This document shows positions 22,061-31,862 of a stretch of 64,000 nt of DNA, one piece after another. Position numbers and translations under genes: made by a program. Position 1 is the stretch's first letter. Each line of letters begins with the position of its first letter. The stretch spans positions 1 to 64,000 of the forward strand of contig NW_003314388.1 of NCBI RefSeq assembly GCF_000143415.4, read 5' to 3'. The DNA comes from Selaginella moellendorffii (lineage: Eukaryota > Streptophyta > Lycopodiopsida > Selaginellales > Selaginellaceae). The notes below the pieces were generated by a model. The model saw only the letters and a list, made by a program, of their open reading frames with translations, did not search any database and had not been told where the DNA came from.

Positions 22061-23175
22061 GCAATAATAGTGATCCGAGCTTGTTATATATTGGACAGAC
22101 TAGCAATTTTTTGATCTTTCCCCTAAGCATTTCTTCAAGTTCATCAAGCCAATTGTGTATAATATTGGCTGGCTTACTGTGTGAATTTCTCTTATTTGTA
22201 ACAAATTGCTGTTGACTAAAAGGAATGACAAAGAGAAGCAGTACATCAGAGGTCTACTAGCAACAATTTGCACCGGAAATCGTTGCTGTTCTTAACCTCC
22301 AGAACCTCTGGAGCAATGGATCTGATTTGGTTTGATATACGAAGTTTTCCTTGGCAGTGGTGGATTTTGCTGGGGAGGGTCATAAAACTTGTATCCAACT
22401 CTAGATTCTAGAATTATGGAAGAGCCGGGAGGACAAGAAACAGGATCAAAGCGGCTTAGCTGAAGCACTACCTGGATGAAAAGGTACGATTTCACACTCT
22501 CGTCACCTTGCAGTCAGCACAGCCTGATATAAGTTCAAGAAGACGGCGGCGTAGCTATACGTAGAAGTTTACCGTCTCTCTCTCCCTTCCGTCCACGTAA
22601 AAACTTTCCCTTCCAGGCTCCAGGAAAAGGTTCGTGGACCATGTCTACTAAAGCTCAGAAATCTTGTGTGTCTATTTCTTCCAGGGAAAGGAATCACGCG
22701 GGCGTCCAATCACAAACAAACAGCTCGACCAAAAACAGTGGCTAAGAAACTCTCGTATCAATCTAGCACTTTTTGATGTGTTTGATTTTGCGTGAATGCC
22801 CAGAACTTCGAAGGCAAAAAATATCATGTCCTGCAAACCCAATCGCGACACATTTTACTTTTAATCGAGACTTTCGAGCCAAAGTGCGGCCCAATGCGGC
22901 GCTGTGGTGATTTTTCGATAGCTAGCACACATTTCTCGCGGATTTTCTTCCCGAAAACACGTCCTCCACCTCCTTTTGTTCTTGATTGTTTGTTTCCAGC
23001 CAGCCAAGCCAGCGTCTTGTTAGACTTCTCGTCCGTTTAAATGTCAACACAATGGTGGCGACTTTTGTGGAACTTCTCTTTTCCCGTGCTAGATCCTTAT
23101 CTCCGGGTGAGATTCCTCTTAACACCTGTGTTCTCCAGGCTCGGGATCTTTCGTCGTCAGGGAGGAGCTTCAATC
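22061..23175. other. No gene seen; upstream region of the WD40 gene
   Basis: Intergenic DNA without a convincing coding frame. The frame open from 23041 upstream of the chosen WD40 start looks like 5' leader. Confidence 0.4.
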
Positions 23176-24513
23176 ATGAAGTGCTTGGCGCTCTTCAAAC
23201 ATCTCAAGTCTGGCTCCAAGGCGAAGGAACCACTGGACAAGTTCTCATCATCTAGCACGAGCGGTAGTAGCTGCAACAGCGGCAGCAAATTATCGTCGCG
23301 ATCAAGCAGCCGAGACGATCGCAGCTCGGCCTCCTCGTCTTCCTCCTCGTCTTCCAGGTGCGATCGCAGAGCTAATTTGGAGTGTGTAACAAGCTTTCCC
23401 GGCGATCAAGCCGTGGCTATGGCACTCGCCTCCACCGAAGGGGAGCACTGTTTCCTTTACGTGTCATCAAACACTTCCAGCTCCCGGCGGATCGACGTGC
23501 TCGACTGTAGCAGCAGGGAATTGTCCACAGTTGGCAGCCTTGCTCCCAAAACCCCACCGGTGAGAGCAATCCTCGCGAGCGGCGCCAGAGTTTTCACCGC
23601 CCATCGCGATATGAAGATCAGAGTGTGGACGAGAAGGATCGCCGAGAGCCAGGACGAGCTCATGGTCGTCAAGCACGAGCTCTCCGCAACGCTACCAAGC
23701 CTCCAGGATAGAATGTGTTTCCGATCGCTTTCCATGAGTCGCGACCGCGACCACCACCACCACCACCACCATAGCCATCGCCTTCCAAGACGAAGACGAC
23801 GATCAGACGCCTCGGACTCCACCAAGCTCGTCCAGCACAGGGACGCCATCTCGGGGCTAGCAATCAGTCCTTCTGGGAAGATCCTCTACTCGGGATCCTG
23901 GGACAAGACCATCAAGGTGTGGAGGATCGCCGCATCCTCCAGCTCCTCCTCCATCGCCATCAAGTGCGTGGAATCCTTCACGGCTCACGACGACGCAGTG
24001 AATGCGCTCGCGGTGGCTTCTTGTGATGGCGATGGATTGACGACACTCTACTCGGCCTCCGCCAGCGGCGAGATCAGAGCCTGGGAGTCATCAGATCACC
24101 GCAAGATCAAGCACCGCCTCGCCGCCAGCTTCCACGATCACTCTTCGGCCGTCAACGCATTGCTGCTCAGCCGCGATTCTACTCTCCTCTACTCGGGATC
24201 GGGCGACAAGACCGTGAGAGTGTGGGCGCGATCGAACGAGAATCTCCACGATCTGAGGGTGGTGGAGATCCTGAGAGGGCACAGGCGAGCGGTGCTGTGC
24301 CTGGCGGCGACCATCGACGGCGAGCTCCTGTGCAGCGGCTCCGCGGACAAGAGCGTGAGGATCTGGCGGGGCCATTGCTGCGTGGCCGCGCTGGATTTGC
24401 ACTGTGCGCCCGTGAAATCGCTCGCCATGGCCCGCGATCTCGAGAGCTCCTCCTACACTGTCTATAGTAGCGCCCTAGACGGGAATTTTAAAATCTATAC
24501 CGCTTTGCCCTAA
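23176..24513 (+). CDS. WD40 repeat protein, JINGUBANG-like
   Basis: Intronless, 445 residues from MKCLALFKHL. The frame is open back to 23041, but those 45 extra residues are unlike the family, so the inner ATG is preferred. A Ser-rich linker is followed by seven WD40-type blades with GSWDKTIKVW, GSGDKTVRVW and GSADKSVRIW signatures. A run of seven histidines from a (CAC)n microsatellite lies in a loop at about 23752-23772. The plant JINGUBANG group are beta-propeller adaptors; Arabidopsis JGB limits pollen germination. The gene at 25258-26712 is a relative, and the two converge on the small eL37 gene. The direct partner is unknown. Confidence 0.8.
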   Translation: MKCLALFKHLKSGSKAKEPLDKFSSSSTSGSSCNSGSKLSSRSSSRDDRSSASSSSSSSSRCDRRANLECVTSFPGDQAVAMALASTEGEHCFLYVSSNTSSSRRIDVLDCSSRELSTVGSLAPKTPPVRAILASGARVFTAHRDMKIRVWTRRIAESQDELMVVKHELSATLPSLQDRMCFRSLSMSRDRDHHHHHHHSHRLPRRRRRSDASDSTKLVQHRDAISGLAISPSGKILYSGSWDKTIKVWRIAASSSSSSIAIKCVESFTAHDDAVNALAVASCDGDGLTTLYSASASGEIRAWESSDHRKIKHRLAASFHDHSSAVNALLLSRDSTLLYSGSGDKTVRVWARSNENLHDLRVVEILRGHRRAVLCLAATIDGELLCSGSADKSVRIWRGHCCVAALDLHCAPVKSLAMARDLESSSYTVYSSALDGNFKIYTALP

Positions 24514-24547
24514 AACGCGCAGAGCTCCCTTTACTACCGTCGGATAT

Positions 24548-24568
24548 AGGGTTAGAGTTTTAGGGTTT
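24548..24568 (+). promoter_or_regulatory. Telo-box elements of the eL37 promoter
   Basis: AGGGTTAG and TAGGGTTT (24561-24568), reverse complements of the telo-box AAACCCTA, lie 18-38 bp before the eL37 start. They are typical of plant ribosomal-protein genes. The whole interval from the preceding stop codon is 72 bp, so this promoter overlaps the WD40 gene's 3' end. Confidence 0.6.
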
Positions 24569-24585
24569 GTGGGCGGCTCGCGGCT

Positions 24586-25143
24586 ATGGTAATGCTCCTC
24601 TTTCGCGTCCTCCGCTCGTCTTGATTCTTCTCGATTCGTGTTCTTCCAGGGCAAGGGAACCGGGAGCTTCGGCAAGCGCCGGAACAAGTCGCACACGCTC
24701 TGCCGTCGCTGCGGCCGGCGCAGCTTCCACATCCAGAAGGCCAGATGCGCGGCGTGTGCCTACCCTGCCAAGCGCATCCGAAAATGTGAGAAGAGTTCTT
24801 CTCCCTTGTTCTTGGTGGATCCGCGAGCTCACGAAATCTCGAAATCTCTCGTGTGTAGATAACTGGAGCGAGAAGGCGATCCGGCGCAAGACCACTGGAA
24901 CCGGGCGGATGAGGTACCTGCGCCATCTCCCCAGGCGATTCAAGAGCAACTTCAGAGAAGGTACTACTGCTAGCGCATCCATTTCAGTGTCATCGGTGTC
25001 TAGCCGGGGCTAATGAAAGAGGATTTGCCGCTTGCCACGGATTGATCGATCGATCGACCAATATGTGTTCTAAGCTCGTTCTTCTTGCTTTTTCCCTAGG
25101 AGAGCCTCTCCAGAAGAAAGCTCCAGCGTCCGCGGCCACATAG
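24586..25143 (+). CDS. RPL37: 60S ribosomal protein eL37
   Basis: Exons 24586-24588, 24650-24785, 24859-24960 and 25100-25143 give 94 residues, the family's usual length. The first exon is the start codon alone. The protein begins [19 protein letters not shown] and has the zinc-binding cysteines of CRRCGRR and CAAC, then [19 protein letters not shown] and the NFREG end. It is a structural protein of the large cytosolic ribosomal subunit. The gene sits between two convergent WD40 genes, 72 bp after one stop and 114 bp before the other. Telo-boxes precede it. Confidence 0.95.
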
Positions 25144-25257
25144 AGAAGCGCTCGAGCACCCATGAATCGATCAAGCAGGCATTTTGGTTACATCTGAGAT
25201 TTCTTTCTAGGTGCCAAACACTAAGAAAAACTTTTTCTCTACGAGCGTGTCTCTCTC

Positions 25258-26712
25258 TCACCGATAGTCTAGAACAGAGCAAGGGCTCTCGCCAAAGATC
25301 TTGGGCTTGCTCCTCAGCGACACCCACCACGCCTTGAGAAATCCATCCAGCCCGCCGCTGTAGACCATGCATCCGTCCACAATCCCCTCGATCGAGACGA
25401 TGACGCTCTTGATCGGGCAGCGGCTGTGCAAATCCTGGACCACGCACACGCAGGAATGCCGCTCGTCCTCGCGCCTCCACACCCGGATTGTCCGATCCGC
25501 CGATCCGCTGCACACGACGTCGCGCGCCGCCGAGATCGACAGCACTGACATGGAATGCCCGCACAGCGCCGCGAATTCCTCGCGATAAACCCTAATCTCT
25601 GGCTCTTCGCGAAGAACCCTAATTCCCTGGTTTTCCTCTTCCCCGGACTCCGACGATGATGGGTCCTCTGCTCCTCGCGGAGGCGATGCTTCGTCCTCCT
25701 GCTCGATCGCCACCATCCACACCGAGATCCTCCCATCGCTGCACCCCGCGTAGACCCAGCTCCCCCACAGCGCGATGCAATTCACGGGGCTGGGCTGCGC
25801 GAGCTCCACCACGAAGCTCAGCCCATCGCTCGATCCCTTCGTGTTCTTGTGGTTCTTCCTCGATCGATCGCACTTCCCCCACCTCCACACCTTGACTGAC
25901 GAGTCCGCCGAGGCCGAGAACAGGAACCCGCCTCGCGGCGCCACCGCCAGCGCGTTGATCGCGTCCGTGTGAGCGTCCCCGATGGATTCCAGGCAGCGCA
26001 GGTCGCGCAGCCGCCACGCCTTGAGCGATCGGTCCCAGGAGCCCGAGTAGAGGATCCCGGCGGCCTCGTCCACGGCCAGCGACGAGATGGTGTCGAAGTG
26101 CTGGTTCCAGGGGCTCTTGCGGTGGCGCCGGATCCTCACCAGGCCCTTGCTGCCGCGGATGGAGGTCGCCACCACGTCCCGGATGGTGGGGAGAGTGGCG
26201 ATCAAGCGGTGCTGCGATGGTGGCGATGGCGATGCCCGGCTCCAAGCCCGGATCTTGTGATCCTGGTGGGCGCTGTAGATCTCGAGGCCGGCGCGGCGTA
26301 CGAGGAGGGCCTTGACGGAGCCCGAGGAGGCAGCGGCGAGGCGATCGCTGGGCTGGAGATCGGCGAGGCGATACGAGCAGACGAGGCCATCCTCGGAGCC
26401 CGAGTAGAGCGAGTGGTCGGAGATGGCGAGCGCGCAGATGCCAGACGCGTGGGGCTTGAAGGAGAGGAGGCAGCGGAAGCCCGCGGAGGATCTGGAGGAG
26501 CTGCTGGGGCGGAGTTGATCGATCGCGGTGGCGAGGAGGAACTGCTGCTGCTGCTGCTCCGATTGATCCTTGTCGGAGGTGGTGGTGTCCGAGATGGAGT
26601 CCGAGATGGGGAGATCATCAAATGGGTCACGGAAGGACGAGGAGGCCATTGCGATCGAGGTGGAGCTGGATGGAAAGCACGCGAAGCTCCTCTTCTTCAT
26701 CAATCCGACCAT
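25258..26712 (-). CDS. WD40 repeat protein, JINGUBANG-like
   Basis: Intronless, 484 residues. Start MVGLMKKRSFACF; a later in-frame Met (MASSSF) is also possible. A Ser/Gln-rich N-terminus is followed by seven WD40 blades, with HPHASGICAL-type starts and GSWDRSLKAWR, ASADSSVKVWR, GCSDGRISVW, GSADRTIRVWR and GGLDGFLKAWW ends. An acidic insert (about residues 325-355) lies between blades five and six. It is a paralog of the gene at 23176-24513. Plant members act as propeller scaffolds; the partner is unknown. Confidence 0.82.
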   Translation of the reverse strand: MVGLMKKRSFACFPSSSTSIAMASSSFRDPFDDLPISDSISDTTTSDKDQSEQQQQQFLLATAIDQLRPSSSSRSSAGFRCLLSFKPHASGICALAISDHSLYSGSEDGLVCSYRLADLQPSDRLAAASSGSVKALLVRRAGLEIYSAHQDHKIRAWSRASPSPPSQHRLIATLPTIRDVVATSIRGSKGLVRIRRHRKSPWNQHFDTISSLAVDEAAGILYSGSWDRSLKAWRLRDLRCLESIGDAHTDAINALAVAPRGGFLFSASADSSVKVWRWGKCDRSRKNHKNTKGSSDGLSFVVELAQPSPVNCIALWGSWVYAGCSDGRISVWMVAIEQEDEASPPRGAEDPSSSESGEEENQGIRVLREEPEIRVYREEFAALCGHSMSVLSISAARDVVCSGSADRTIRVWRREDERHSCVCVVQDLHSRCPIKSVIVSIEGIVDGCMVYSGGLDGFLKAWWVSLRSKPKIFGESPCSVLDYR

Positions 26713-27810
26713 AGCTAGCTAGCTTCCTTTCTTCACACTCAAGTCTTCTCTATTGGCGAAGAAGATGATCGCTTTGTTCCACACCCCACACACAACAAAT
26801 GCGTGATCTTCCAGGACAGAAAAAGAGGGAAAACTCCCTTGAAACGACCCACCGGACGCTGACAATGTAAAGATGTTCTCCAGAACCGATCGACACCCAA
26901 AGCACAGGGAAAACAAGAAGGAATCTCTTCGATCAAACAGATCGTTCCCAAGGAAAGGAAAAGTCCTTCCAAGTACTGCTCCAAACCGAAAACTGGGGGA
27001 AAACAAGAACAGTGAGCATCACCAGCGACGAGAAAACGATTGCAATGCCCGATTGCCGCTCGATTCTCCGTGGCACAGCGCCTTCGATTCCTCGGTTTCT
27101 CTCTCCTGGACGCAACGGATCAAGAGGAAAAGCGAGAGAAACAGGAAAAAGAGGAAGAAAAAGCCCACAGCACTCTTTCTCCGCGGCGAGAGAGCAAAGA
27201 AAAAACAAAGAGAAGGGAATCCAACGTATTGATCACGGTAGCGTTAGCAGCATTCCACCCAGTCCGTGGGCTCCATTCTGCCCCGCCATCGCCAAAAGCC
27301 CTAGAAACAGAGCACCCCACAAACCCTAAAGCATGTTTAGGCGGCAAACGCGCGTGGGGGTTTACGAAATCAACGGGGCTACCGCTGGCCACGTGTCACG
27401 CAGGGTGGGGACCATAAACCGCCACGTGTGAAAGTAACCGTTGGGAGGAGAATATCCGCGCATCTGCTCAGTCAAGTAAAGCGCAATTTAAATAAGCGTT
27501 AAGCTTACGTCTTGGCGCCAAAGTTTGAAATTTTAAGATATTTTAACATTAGTCCAAGATTACATTTACCCGGAATCACTAAAAAGATTCTAAATCTAAC
27601 ACATGGAAATCGTGTTTGTTTGTTTGTCACTTTTTGTGATTTCCAGATCTCTACATTGATACTCAAGGTGGCATGCTTTGTCACTAAATCATCAGGTATC
27701 TCTAGCACTGGAGATGATCTGGTAGTGACATTAACACTAAGATCCAAAAAGAGATCTCTCTTTTGCAAAAATCTTCCGAGGTTATGGGATTTGCAATCTG
27801 TGTTTATTTT
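26713..27810. other. Intergenic region between two minus-strand genes
   Basis: Contains the WD40 gene's leader and promoter. Short frames here look like leader sequence and none resembles a protein. Two G-boxes lie at 27390 and 27423. 27480-27800 is AT-richer. Confidence 0.4.
27390..27428. promoter_or_regulatory. Paired G-box/ABRE cores
   Basis: GCCACGTGTC (CACGTG at 27390-27395) and GCCACGTGTG (27423-27428), 33 bp apart. CACGTG with a GCC flank is a plant bZIP/bHLH target. They lie about 680 bp upstream of the WD40 start at 26712, so control of that gene is inferred. Confidence 0.4.
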
Positions 27811-29072
27811 TTATGATTGATGATGAGTCCCTTCCAGAAGCTTTTGCTCCTCGTCCAGGAGCGTCTGGAGATCGCTACCATTTGCGAGGCTGTTAAACTC
27901 CACCGCGCGAGAGGGGAGCGAAGGATACCGTCGCTGGCAAAGCGTCATGAGCCGCTTGATCGACTGGAGGTACTTCCGCGTCGTCTCGTCGTTCATGATG
28001 TGAGCCACGCTGTTGGCGTAGATCTTCTCGCGCGCCGACCGCTCGTGGATGCCAACCATGGTGACACCGATCGGCCAGGGAGCGTTTCCAATCGCGAGCT
28101 TGATGTACTGGTCCATGGCGGCCAGGTAGTCGCGCCTCCGGCAGCAGTCCACCACGATCACCAAAGCCTGCCGGATATCATCCGGAAGAAGCTGCAAGGG
28201 AGAGAAACCATGAGAAAATCCATCTCCGGAGACAAACCAACTAGAAAAGCTTGCGAGAGAGAGAGAGAGTATCAAAGCGTCACCTTCTTGGAGCACAGCT
28301 TGAACAGGGGCTTGAGATATCTGGAGCACTGCTTGAAAGTAGCGACGATACGACCACCTCGCTTCTCGGCGTCGGGCCGCGCCTTGATCTCTTGCTCCCA
28401 TTCCTGGATAAGCCTCTTGAAGAAGACCAGGATCTTGTCCTCGTCGCACAGCTCCTCGAAGTTGGCCTTCATGAGGAGATCCTTGTCCTTGTCTCCGCCG
28501 CTCTCGCCATCCAGCGCTTCTCCCCCGGCGTTATCGTCTCCGCGATCGTCGTCCTCCTTCTCCTTGTTCTTCTCCTTCCTGGGCTCCAATCCGTGCTTCT
28601 CCCTCTTCTTGAGCTCCGCCAGATCCATGAGGAAATCGTTCCTCTGGCCCTCCATGAGCTCGCTGTCCGTGTCGGTCACCCCCGCCCGGAGCGCCACCTT
28701 GAGCCTCTCCAGCCGCATTTCATCGTCCTCGCCAAACAGCGTGATGGGCTGCTTGAGGAGGCGGAGGCGGCGGATCACCTCCGCGTTTGGGAGGACGAGA
28801 TCGTCCAGCTTCTCCTCCTCGCTGAGATTTACCCGGGATTTCGACGACGTCGCCGACGCCGACGGCCGCTCGCTGCTCTGGTCATCGCTCCTCACCTCGC
28901 CGCCCTTGCTGCTGCCCGCCGCCCTAGCTCTGGCCGCCGCCGCGTCCTCCTCCCTCCGCCGCTTCTCTAGCTCCTTCTTCTCCAACTCCGCGCGCTTCAC
29001 GAACTTGCGGCTCCCGAATTCCTCCTGCATTTGCTTGCGCTTGCGCTCGATCTCCTGCTTGAGCGCGTCCAT
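27811..29072 (-). CDS. PRP18: Pre-mRNA-splicing factor 18
   Basis: Exons 29072-28284 and 28191-27811 with a 92-bp intron, 389 residues. The N-terminus is a basic/acidic coiled coil (MDALKQEIERKRKQMQEEFGS). The middle has the PRP4-like/SFM motif region (LPNAEVIRRLRLLKQPITLFGE), and the C-terminal half is the all-helical Prp18 domain, including the conserved loop APWPIGVTMVGIHERSAREK. Prp18 acts in the second step of splicing with Slu7 at the spliceosome. The start lies 93 bp downstream of the stop of the DUF1499 gene on the same strand, and telo-box-like CCCTAA motifs lie in that gap. Confidence 0.93.
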
Positions 29073-29165
29073 CCTCCCGTGCGCGAAAGCCCTAACCTGG
29101 GATTTTAGGGCTCTTCGAAACCTAGAATATATACTTGAGGATATTCTTTCATTTTAAATGTGACG

Positions 29166-30024
29166 CTATTCTTCTGGGTAATCGCCAAAGCCCTGGAACG
29201 ATGGCGATGTCCATCCGAGGCGATTTTCCAGGGACACGATTCTACTCTGTTGCTTGCCAAAATCGGTGAGCGGCGTGGTGAGAGGATAGATGTAGACCAC
29301 TTTCTTTGCGATTGATCTGTAAGTCACCGTGTTGTTCTTCACCAGGAACTCGATGGCGTCTCGTCCCAAAAATCCATCCATCTCGGCCAGGAGGTAGTCA
29401 CCACCTGGAGAGATTTTGGAACAAACTTAGTTGAGCTTCGATCGATTCAAGCTATAGATCCATTGCTATACCATTTTCTAAGTGTTTGATTTCCACAATG
29501 GTTGGATTCTTCTCGGTAGACAAGATTGCGTCCTTGATTTTCTGGAAGATCGAGAGAGATTAAGAAAGTGAAAGAGAGAATTCTTCTACCTGGATAGCGG
29601 TAGAAGAATCCTTGTCTGGAATCGTCCACGGAATCGCCGCGGAGGCTCCATATCTCGAAGAAGTGGAGATGCAATTGGGATTAATGTCCAGTGGACACGG
29701 ACGAATTCTCCTGCGAGCAAGAAATGTTTGCAAGCTTGGTCCAAAGAAAAGGAGATTTTCGTGAATCACTCACCCGTCCAATAATCCCATCTCCGGAGGC
29801 TCCTGCGCTCGAGAATACGGCGTCACAGGATCAGCATTTGCCCAGGCAGGCTGCGCGGCGAGCAAAATCGATCCGGCCAAAGCAACCAGTGCCTGCATTC
29901 TTCTCGCTCCTCGCGATTCTTCGCTCCAGCAGCACGAAACAGCTATCGATTTCGTGGAGAGCTCCGGCCGTGTGCCTGGACTCCTCAGCCGGAGCGGCAT
30001 TGCGACGGGAGAGAGGAGCGCCAT
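29166..30024 (-). CDS. Thylakoid-lumen DUF1499 protein
   Basis: Exons 30024-29774, 29710-29590, 29541-29472 and 29404-29166 join in frame to 226 residues. The N-terminus is a bipartite plastid signal: a Ser/Arg-rich transit peptide, then a twin arginine and a hydrophobic run (RRMQALVALAGSILLAAQ) ending AWANA, a lumenal-peptidase site, which suggests Tat export into the lumen. The mature part fits DUF1499: CPLDINPNCISTSSRYG, AIPWTIPD, then a strand-rich end (VTYRSIAKKVVYIYPL, ENRLGW). Biochemical function is unknown. Its start is 69 bp from the divergent start of the organellar release factor gene. Confidence 0.82.
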
Positions 30025-30093
30025 AGCCCATAGCCCTAAAAACAGAGGACCGAAATATTTCTATCTAGCCTAAAACCCTAGTTTCCGTTTGCC
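30025..30093. promoter_or_regulatory. 69-bp divergent promoter between two plastid-protein genes
   Basis: Separates the start codons of the DUF1499 gene (-) and the release factor (+). It holds AAACCCTA (about 30072-30079) and AGCCCTAAAA (about 30031-30040), telo-box type motifs facing each way, and an AT-rich centre. Sharing of the promoter is inferred from size and orientation. Confidence 0.6.
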
Positions 30094-31721
30094 ATGGAGG
30101 CTTTGAGAGCGAGCGCCTTGGCTATGGCGCCGACAACACAGCAGCGCCTCCAGTTGCCCTCGCAGGTATCCAAGAGGTTCTCAGTGGATACTGGATTTTG
30201 TGCAAGAACTCGATTCCATGAGCAAGCTCTCGAGGGGGGGAAGAGAATGTCATCGATTTCATGGACGGTATGTGCTGCTTTAGATACTGGCAGCCAATCG
30301 GTGACAGAGCTAGGTAAGTGTCTCGATTCTCTAGGAGCAAAGGCTGATGAATCGATCAAACTCGGCAGAATTTTACAGTTTGAGGAAGGATGTAGAGAAT
30401 GTGGCCGCTCGCGTTCGCCAGCTCCTCGATTCGGCAGATCTGGAGCAACAGGAAGCTGTTCTGGCCGACCTGGAGAACCAAGCGAGCGATCCAGCGTTTT
30501 GGGAAGAGCGTTCCAAGGCACAGAAGATACTCTCCGAGCTCAACGAGATCAAAGATCGCGTCAATCTTTACAAAACTTTTCGAGCCAAGGTAATTTGCTG
30601 AGAAAAACAAACTACAAGCACTTTAACTTGGAAGAACAGGTTGACGATGCCCAATGCATAGTGGAACTTTTGGAGGAAATGGAGAGTCCGGACGCTGCTT
30701 TGAAACTGGAAGCCGCGGAGACGGTCTCGTGGATCACCGCGGCGATGGATAGGTTCGAGTTAAACAAGCTCCTGTCTGGAACTTATGACAAAGAAGGAGC
30801 TCGGATCACTATTACCGCAGGCGCTGGCGGAACCGATGCGCAGGTAACATCTTGTGCTGATATCTTTTTGGAAGGTTTGAGATTGTTCTACATACATTCC
30901 AGCACAGGATTGGGCTGAGATGCTTCTAAGGATGTACCAGCGATGGGCTACCAGGTCGGGATTTAAGTCGACTGTGGTGGAGAGTTCTCCTGGCGAGGAA
31001 GCTGGGATCAAATCGGCCACACTCGAGATCGACGGGAGATATGCGTATGGTTATATCTCCGGAGAGAAAGGCACGCACAGGCTGGTGAGACAATCGCCTT
31101 TCAACTCTAAAGGTCTCCGACAGGTGAGGCAAACGGTAGTTTCATCGAAACTCTTGTCTCAACGTTTGCTTCTCTTCACAGACAAGCTTTGCAGGAGTGG
31201 AAGTGATGCCTCTGCTGGAAGAGAGCGAGATCGAGGTGGAGATACCCGAAGGCGACCTCGAGATTACAACGTGTAGATCTGGAGGCAAAGGCGGGCAGAA
31301 CGTAAACAAGGTCGAGACTGCTGTTCGTGTCACGCACATTCCAACAGGGATTGCTCTTCGCTGCTCAGGTACATGAAACGAAGTAACAGCGCAGTGCTCT
31401 AAAACTTTCTTCATGTTTCCAGAGGAAAGAAGCCAACTCCAGAACAAGATAAAAGCAATCGCGCTGCTCAAATCCAAGCTCCTGGTGATTCTCGAGGACC
31501 AAAGGGCTGCCGAGATCAAAGAGATTCGAGGGGACGTTGTCAAGGCGGAGTGGGGGCAGCAAATAAGAAACTACGTCTTCCATCCTTACAAGCTCGTCAA
31601 GGATTTGAGAACAAACGTGGAGACGTCGGATATCAGTGGAATCATGGACGGGAATTTGGAGCCACTTCTCACAGCGTATCTCATGTCCAAGCAGTCGAGC
31701 TCCTCGCCAGTGCCAGCGTAA
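30094..31721 (+). CDS. PRFB1: Organellar peptide chain release factor 2 (PrfB type, HCF109-like)
   Basis: Exons 30094-30313, 30369-30589, 30640-30843, 30908-31123, 31182-31368 and 31423-31721 join in frame to 448 residues. An organelle transit peptide (about 60 residues, starting [13 protein letters not shown]) precedes the release-factor N-terminal helices ([11 protein letters not shown]), the PCRF region, the codon-recognition tripeptide SPF in [15 protein letters not shown], and the catalytic loop [17 protein letters not shown] with GGQ. The C-terminus is [17 protein letters not shown]. Bacterial RF2 with SPF reads UGA and UAA; the plastid homolog HCF109/PrfB1 acts on UGA-ending plastid messages. 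Plastid rather than mitochondrial location is inferred. Three decayed copies exist in this window (20.5-21.3, 21.3-22.1 and 40.0-41.0 kb). Confidence 0.9.
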
Positions 31722-31862
31722 GTTACATGAGATCGTTCCATAGTTCCATAGTTAATACATTGTATTCTTTTCTTTGGTAACTACTATAACACTTTGATAT
31801 GATAGACTATAAGATTGCTTTTGCCCTATTTCGTTTGAGCTCCTCCGTGGCTGGGCGGGGAA

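Noticed and set aside
23041-23175. Upstream ATG for the first WD40 gene
   Set aside because: The extra 45 residues are unlike the family, while MKCLALFKHL looks like a natural start.
25969-26718. Plus-strand frame of 249 codons
   Set aside because: Shadow of the WD40 gene on the minus strand, caused by GC-rich codons.
27817-29157. Plus-strand frame of 446 codons
   Set aside because: It is antisense to PRP18, whose minus-strand protein has clear domains and splice sites. The plus product is Ser/Arg low complexity.
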